The notes beneath the pieces were generated by a model. It made no database searches. It was not told the DNA's origin and saw nothing but the letters and a program-made list of their open reading frames with translations. A DNA stretch of 18,801 bases from CAZNQW01 sp964575225 (lineage in GTDB: Bacteria > Chloroflexota > Anaerolineae > JAAYZQ01): assembly GCA_964575225.1 (NCBI GenBank), contig CAZNQW010000049.1:1-18801 (forward strand), in the 5' to 3' direction. The translations under genes and the position numbers were made by a program. Below, piece by piece: positions 15,153 through 18,801 of the stretch. The stretch's first letter is position 1. Each line of letters begins with the position of its first letter.

Positions 15153-16126
15153 GATCGTACCTCCAGGGCCCCGGCGGGCTTTTGGATCTTCTCGGCCCGC
15201 GAGGCGATATAGATGCCGGCTAGCACCAGGACGCCGCCCAGGCCGGTCGCCAGGGTGATGCCCTCACCCAGGAGAAGATAGGCCAGGATACCGGCGCCGA
15301 TGGGCTCAGCCAGCGTGACGATGGAGACAAAGGCGGCGGAAAGATAGCGCAACGCCCAGTTGAGGGTCGAATGGCCGATGATCTGGGGGATCAAGCCCAA
15401 GGCCAGCAACCAACCATAGGCCTGGGGGCTGAACCCGGTCATGGGTTGGCGGGTGACGATGGTGCTAGCCACCAGGGTGAGCATAGCTACCCCATAGACC
15501 AGGGCGATGTAGGTGGGCAGGGAGCAGGTGCCGCGCACCTTGCGGCCGATCATCAAATAGCCCGCCATCATCACAGCCCCGGCCAGAGCCAGCAGGTCGC
15601 CCAGCAGTTGATCTTGCCCCTGGCCCCAGTCGCCCCAACTGATGACCACACTCCCGGCGGCCGCCAGGGCAATGCCCAGGGACATCCGCAGGCCGATCCG
15701 TTCGCGCAAAAAGAGCCACGACCCCAACCCGACAAAGACCGGCCCCATTGAGACCAGCACCACCGAGCTGGCCACTGAGGTATAGTCCAGTGACCCGATC
15801 CAGGTGGCAAAATGCAGCCCCAGAAATATCCCCGAGGCGATCAAGAGCCCCCATTCGGCCCGCGACAGGGCCTTGATCTCGTCCCGGTGTGTGACCCAGG
15901 CATAGGGCAACAGGACGATCGAGGCAAAGATCAGGCGCCAGGTAGCGATGGAAAGCGCGGGCACGTTCTCCCCCTGGGCCATCCGGATAAAGACGGAGGC
16001 AAACGAGATGGCGCCTATGCCCATGCTTAAGCTGGCTACGAGTCGGGTGCGAGAGATGCCCATGCCGTTTTTTGTTGCTCCTATAGCCACAGTCCGGGCC
16101 TCGGTTTGCTCTTGCCCTGCCCTCAT
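15149..16126 (-). CDS. EamA/DMT-family transporter
   Basis: 325 residues with about ten hydrophobic segments in two EamA repeats. Diagnostic blocks are ISFASVFIRMA and PALSIATWRLIFA in the first half, then LGLIPQIIGHSTLNWALRYLSA and VTLAEPIGAGILAYLLLGE in the second. Members export metabolites or amino acids; the substrate here is unknown. A hydrophilic lead of about 21 residues precedes the first helix. ATG 16126 lies only 6 nt from a TATAAT, so the mRNA would be leaderless if that start is right. An internal ATG at 16063 (MGISRTR) begins closer to the membrane part, but its AGGAG is 14 nt away. I keep 16126 with that caveat. Confidence 0.88.
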   Translation of the reverse strand: MRAGQEQTEARTVAIGATKNGMGISRTRLVASLSMGIGAISFASVFIRMAQGENVPALSIATWRLIFASIVLLPYAWVTHRDEIKALSRAEWGLLIASGIFLGLHFATWIGSLDYTSVASSVVLVSMGPVFVGLGSWLFLRERIGLRMSLGIALAAAGSVVISWGDWGQGQDQLLGDLLALAGAVMMAGYLMIGRKVRGTCSLPTYIALVYGVAMLTLVASTIVTRQPMTGFSPQAYGWLLALGLIPQIIGHSTLNWALRYLSAAFVSIVTLAEPIGAGILAYLLLGEGITLATGLGGVLVLAGIYIASRAEKIQKPAGALEVRS

Positions 16127-16131
16127 GAACC

Positions 16132-16160
16132 ATTATACCAGTCTTTTGACTCCAGAGAAA
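16132..16160 (-). promoter_or_regulatory. Extended -10 promoter of the EamA gene
   Basis: TATAAT (16132-16137) preceded by TGG on the minus strand, with only a poor -35 (TTTCTC, 16155-16160). Expected transcription start 16124-16126. Confidence 0.55.
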
Positions 16161-16186
16161 GCGCGGATCGGACGGTGGCCGTGGGC

Positions 16187-16223
16187 AAAAAAACTCGCTG
16201 CCGTTGTTCTGGACGGCAGCGAG
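16187..16223 (-). terminator. Strong intrinsic terminator of the stalk-protein gene
   Basis: On the minus strand, a perfect 11-bp stem (arms 16213-16223 and 16194-16204) with an 8-nt loop is followed by seven T (16187-16193). It lies 25 nt after the stop of the gene above it and separates it from the EamA promoter. Confidence 0.9.
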
Positions 16224-16248
16224 GCGGTGTTGCATTCCAAAGAACGTG

Positions 16249-16527
16249 TCAGGGAGTGGCGGTGGGCAGCACCGGTCCCACTGGAGGCAGTTCAGATTCC
16301 AGGGTGGAGGTAATCGCCTCTGTGCCGGTGGGCTCCAGCGTCGGGCTGGGCGGCAGAGTCTGGGTTGGGGAAGGGGGCAGGGTCGGCAAGGGCGTCGGTG
16401 CTCGCTCGGTACCCGAGGGCAGTGCTACAATGAACAGGCTGATCACCATGCTGCCCACGATGACCAGGCTAAGGACCCACAAGATCCTCTGGCTTGCCGA
16501 TTGTGCCTTGCTTTTGCGCTTGCTCAC
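16249..16527 (-). CDS. Small single-pass membrane protein with Pro/Thr-rich tail
   Basis: 92 residues. A basic N-terminus (SKRKSKAQSASQR) precedes one hydrophobic helix (about 15-37), followed by an exported tail dominated by Pro, Thr, Ser and Glu. The charge pattern predicts N-in, C-out topology. The GTG at 16527 has GGAGG 10 nt upstream; the frame extends further, but that part overlaps the promoter. Such low-complexity stalks are common in Chloroflexota, where they may act as spacers or sites of glycosylation (inference). No enzymatic domain. It is a single-gene unit bounded by a promoter and a strong terminator. Confidence 0.75.
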   Translation of the reverse strand: MSKRKSKAQSASQRILWVLSLVIVGSMVISLFIVALPSGTERAPTPLPTLPPSPTQTLPPSPTLEPTGTEAITSTLESELPPVGPVLPTATP

Positions 16528-16558
16528 GTCCGATTGACCTCCGACAGATTGAGCCTGG

Positions 16559-16586
16559 ATTATACCACAGGTGGTGGGCGATGCAA
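16559..16586 (-). promoter_or_regulatory. Promoter of the stalk-protein gene
   Basis: On the minus strand TTGCAT (16581-16586), 16-bp spacer, TATAAT (16559-16564) preceded by TGG. The -35 lies inside the hairpin that follows the TerC-family gene. Confidence 0.6.
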
Positions 16587-16606
16587 CTCGCGGCCCATCG
16601 CCCACC
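16573..16606 (-). terminator. Hairpin downstream of the TerC-family gene
   Basis: A perfect 11-bp stem (16573-16583 and 16596-16606) with a 12-nt loop, 24 nt beyond the stop. No T-run follows, so termination is uncertain. Confidence 0.45.
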
Positions 16607-16630
16607 CGAAGGCGCCAAGCGGGCGATCGC

Positions 16631-17404
16631 CTACTTGGCCCCGTCTGTGGTCCCTGCGCCCGTCTCGGGGGTATAGGGTTGGTGCAGCTTGACAGGTTCG
16701 GCGGCCACTTTTCTCACGCGCAAGTTGAGCGCTTCGACAAACACCGAGAACCCCATGGCAAAATAGATGTAGCCCTTGGGGATGTGTTGATGCAGGCCCT
16801 CGACGATCAGGGTAAAGCCAATGAGTAGCAGAAAGGACAGCGCCAGCATCTTGATGGTGGGATGCTGTTCTACAAAATCGCCGATGGGCCCGGCCGATAC
16901 GATCATCAGGGCCGCCGCGACCAACACCGCTGCGATCATCACGGGGACTTCGCTAACCATTCCCACGGCAGTGATGACCGAATCCAGAGAAAAGACCACG
17001 TCGAGCAGGGCGGCCTGGACGATGACACTGCCAAAGGTGGCCTTGACCTGGGCAGACGCGTGGCCTTCCACCCCTTCCATTTTGTCGTGGATCTCGCGTG
17101 TGGCCTTGCCCACCAGGAACAGGCCGCCCACGATCAGGATGATGTCGCGTCCCGAGATTTCGAACTGCAAAATCTGGAACATGGGCTTGGTCAGGCTCAT
17201 GATCCACGATAGGGACAGGAGCAACAACACGCGCGAGATCACTGCCAGGGCCAAGCCGGCGCGGCGTGCCTTACCCTGTTGGTGGTGGGGTAATTTCCCA
17301 GCCAGGATCGTGATGAAAATGACGTTGTCGACCCCCAGAACCAACTCAAGCACGACCAGGGTGATAAAGGCGATCCACATTTCGGGGTTGGTTATCCAGT
17401 CCAT
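16631..17404 (-). CDS. TerC-family integral membrane protein
   Basis: 257 residues, about seven membrane helices. The two family signatures are present: ELVLGVDNVIFI (E20, D26, N27) in helix 1 and LLDVVFSLDSVITAVGM (D135, D141) in the second half. These acidic residues inside helices are proposed to bind metal. TerC relatives are linked to tellurite resistance and, in studied bacteria, to manganese export during protein secretion; which applies here is not shown. ATG 17404 has AAGGAG 4-5 nt upstream. The gene has its own promoter and a leader of about 120 nt with a long-range stem. It is divergent from gatC. Confidence 0.9.
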   Translation of the reverse strand: MDWITNPEMWIAFITLVVLELVLGVDNVIFITILAGKLPHHQQGKARRAGLALAVISRVLLLLSLSWIMSLTKPMFQILQFEISGRDIILIVGGLFLVGKATREIHDKMEGVEGHASAQVKATFGSVIVQAALLDVVFSLDSVITAVGMVSEVPVMIAAVLVAAALMIVSAGPIGDFVEQHPTIKMLALSFLLLIGFTLIVEGLHQHIPKGYIYFAMGFSVFVEALNLRVRKVAAEPVKLHQPYTPETGAGTTDGAK

Positions 17405-17451
17405 TGGTTCTCCTTATGGCAGGTTGTGTGTGTCTTTTTGGGAGTTCAGCG

Positions 17452-17509
17452 ACTGGACCTGAATCATTTCATCACGTGGGCGAAAAATATCCGTCCGATT
17501 CGGTCCAGT
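17452..17509 (-). promoter_or_regulatory. Structured 5' leader of the TerC-family gene
   Basis: Arms at 17452-17465 and 17497-17509 pair over 13 bp with a one-base bulge, closing a 31-nt AT-rich interior. It lies between the predicted transcription start (about 17524) and the ribosome binding site. I looked for the conserved elements of the manganese (yybP-ykoY) and fluoride riboswitches and did not find them. Confidence 0.4.
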
Positions 17510-17530
17510 GGGAAACACCCAACTCGCCCC

Positions 17531-17559
17531 ATTGTGCATCAGACTGCCGCCTTTGTCAA
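17531..17559 (-). promoter_or_regulatory. Promoter of the TerC-family gene
   Basis: On the minus strand consensus TTGACA (17554-17559), 17-bp spacer, CACAAT (17531-17536). Confidence 0.6.
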
Positions 17560-17625
17560 AAAAAGAACCTTCCGCAATGGAATCGCCTCGAGATCCCCAT
17601 CCACCGGTGCGCATCGCATCCATCT

Positions 17626-17654
17626 TTGGCGATGCCGGGCATAGGTGTTATAAT
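17626..17654 (+). promoter_or_regulatory. Promoter of gatCA
   Basis: TTGGCG (17626-17631), 17-bp spacer, perfect TATAAT (17649-17654) preceded by TGT. The leader of about 68 nt contains a small hairpin (GCCTGC/GCAGGC) just after the start site. Confidence 0.6.
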
Positions 17655-17728
17655 AGCCTGCATCCCGGGGGGCAGGCAGCGGGGCCCCTATTCGGCCCTT
17701 TGAAAAGCAGGGAGACGGCGAACTGACC

Positions 17729-18025
17729 ATGAAACTGAGCCTTGACCAAGTAGAACATGTGGCCCAACTGGCCCGGTTGGCCCTGAGTGACCAGGAGAAA
17801 GAGCTGTTCCGGGCCCAACTATCGTCCATCCTGGACCATGCAGAACGCCTGCAAGAATTGGATACCGAGGACATCCTCCTCACCGCGAGTGTGTTGCCTT
17901 TGAGCAACGTGATGCGCGAGGACGCGATTTGCGCCTCGCTTCCTCTGGAAGAGGTTCTGGCCAATGCCCTCGAGGTGGAGGATGGGTTCTTTCGGGTGCC
18001 TGTGGTCCTGGAGGGCGAAGAATGA
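17729..18025 (+). CDS. gatC: Asp-tRNA(Asn)/Glu-tRNA(Gln) amidotransferase subunit C
   Basis: 98 residues, the normal GatC length. The N-terminus MKLSLDQVEHVAQLARLAL is the conserved GatC opening, and the C-terminal half carries the typical LREDxxxxSL-like block, here MREDAICASLPLEEVLANA. GatC is the small scaffold that wraps GatA and GatB in the complex that converts misacylated Glu-tRNA(Gln) or Asp-tRNA(Asn) to the amide form. The ribosome binding site is poor: GGGAG lies about 15 nt upstream. The stop overlaps the gatA start as ATGA. Confidence 0.93.
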   Translation: MKLSLDQVEHVAQLARLALSDQEKELFRAQLSSILDHAERLQELDTEDILLTASVLPLSNVMREDAICASLPLEEVLANALEVEDGFFRVPVVLEGEE

Positions 18026-18756
18026 CAGATTTCGCCCACTTGGCCATTCATGAGGCCGGGGCACTGTTGCAGCAGGGGGCGCTTACCTCGGTAGCGCTCA
18101 CAGAGGCAGTGCTGGACCGCATTATTCGGCTGGACGATCGGGTCAAGGCCTATTTATGCCTGGCCCCCGAATGGGCGCTGGAACAGGCGGCCGAGGCCGA
18201 TCGGCGCCGGGCAGATGGCGAGAACCACCCCCTTCTGGGCGTGCCCTTGGCCATCAAGGACGTGATCTGTGTGCAGGGCCTGCCTGCCACCTGCGGTTCT
18301 CGGATCCTGGAAGACTATGTGCCGCCCTTTAGCGCCACGGTCATCGAGAAACTCCAGGCAGCCGGGGCGGTGATCCTGGGCAAGACCAATACCGACGAGT
18401 TTGCCATGGGCTCTTCCACCGAGAACTCGGCCTATTTCGCCAGCCACAACCCCTGGGATCTGAGCCGGGTGCCCGGCGGTTCCAGCGGAGGCAGTGCGGC
18501 AGCGGTGGCAGCCGGGTTGGCCGTGGGGGCCCTGGGTTCGGATACGGGCGGCAGCGTGCGCCAGCCGGCGAGCTACTGCGGGGTGGTGGGCATCAAGCCC
18601 ACCTATGGCCGGGTGAGCCGCTGGGGGTTGGTGGCTTTTGCCTCGTCACTGGATCAGATCGGCTGTTTGGCCGGAGACGTGACCGATGCCACGCTTCTCT
18701 TGAGTACCATCTCCGGCTACGATCCCCGTGATTCTACATCGATCAACGTCCCGGTG
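18022..18756 (+). CDS. gatA: Glutamyl-tRNA(Gln) amidotransferase subunit A, truncated at the contig end
   Basis: 245 genuine residues of an expected 480 or so. GatA releases ammonia from glutamine (or asparagine) for tRNA-dependent amidation. The amidase-signature triad is intact: K79 (VPLAIKD), cis-Ser S154 (PGGSSGGS) and nucleophile S178 (DTGGSVRQPAS), the same numbering I recall for Staphylococcus GatA. ATG 18022 overlaps the gatC stop (ATGA), so translation is coupled. The frame stays open to the last base, but everything after 18756 is sequencing-adapter sequence, so the tail peptide RSEERRVGKEC is artificial. The true C-terminal half lies outside this assembly. Confidence 0.95.
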
Positions 18757-18801
18757 AGATCGGAAGAGCGTCGTGTAGGGAAAGAGTGTAGGATAGGGTG
18801 T
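18757..18801 (+). other. Illumina TruSeq adapter contamination
   Basis: Beginning AGATCGGAAGAGCG, the bases at 18757-18789 match the reverse complement of the Illumina universal adapter along 33 nt, followed by AG and then 10 degenerate bases. It translates in frame to RSEERRVGKEC, a peptide known to pollute protein databases. Not biological sequence. Confidence 0.97.

Noticed and set aside
17405..17530. Manganese (yybP-ykoY) or fluoride riboswitch before the TerC-family gene
   Set aside because: The leader lacks the conserved loop motifs of either class; only a generic long stem is visible.
1..18801. CRISPR array, prophage, toxin-antitoxin or defence island
   Set aside because: No regularly spaced repeats, integrase, phage structural genes or paired toxin-antitoxin ORFs; the content is mainly housekeeping.
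18757..18801. Novel C-terminal extension of GatA
   Set aside because: The bases are Illumina adapter sequence.

Overview
The window reads as part of a high-GC bacterial chromosome, most likely a Chloroflexota (Anaerolineae-like) genome recovered as a metagenome or draft contig. I base this on the gene content: a small stalk protein with a Pro/Thr-rich tail, an obg-nadD pair, a histidine phosphatase / DUF3090 / SCO1664-type kinase-fold trio otherwise known from Actinobacteria, a lone SWIM zinc-finger protein and several small zinc ribbons. The lineage call is inference. Most genes are ordinary housekeeping or conserved hypothetical genes. I see no CRISPR array, phage, tRNA, rRNA or defence island.

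Layout. At 1-2134 a membrane protein (minus) and a radical-SAM protein with a helix-hairpin-helix tail (plus) diverge from a shared promoter region. 2135-2665 is non-coding and rich in palindromes. 2666-7835 is a minus-strand run read as histidine phosphatase > DUF3090 > kinase-fold protein > GNAT acetyltransferase > oligoendopeptidase F, with the first three genes overlapping. 7903-8658 is a metallo-beta-lactamase-fold hydrolase (minus). 8659-9172 holds promoters, a MITE-like element with terminal inverted repeats and a 10-bp flanking direct repeat, and a structured leader for a SWIM-domain protein (9173-9460). mtaB (minus, 9526-10812) converges on it. 11072-14954 is a plus-strand run: zinc-ribbon protein, obg, nadD, creatininase-family hydrolase, then, after an intrinsic terminator, a TIM-barrel isomerase-like protein. 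14937-17404 is a minus-strand block: EamA transporter with an overlapping zinc-ribbon gene, a stalk protein ending in a strong terminator, and a TerC-family membrane protein. gatC and the start of gatA (plus) run to the right end.

Functional themes are translation quality (gatCA, mtaB, obg), NAD synthesis (nadD), DNA or nucleotide modification (radical SAM), peptide turnover (pepF), and a conserved but functionally unresolved phosphatase/kinase-fold trio. Promoters are unusually legible: eleven candidates with near-consensus -35/-10 boxes, mostly with 17-bp spacers and often with a TGn extended -10.

The last 45 bases are not genomic. From 18757 the sequence matches an Illumina TruSeq adapter, so gatA is broken by an assembly or trimming artefact and the protein sequence after about residue 245 should be discarded.
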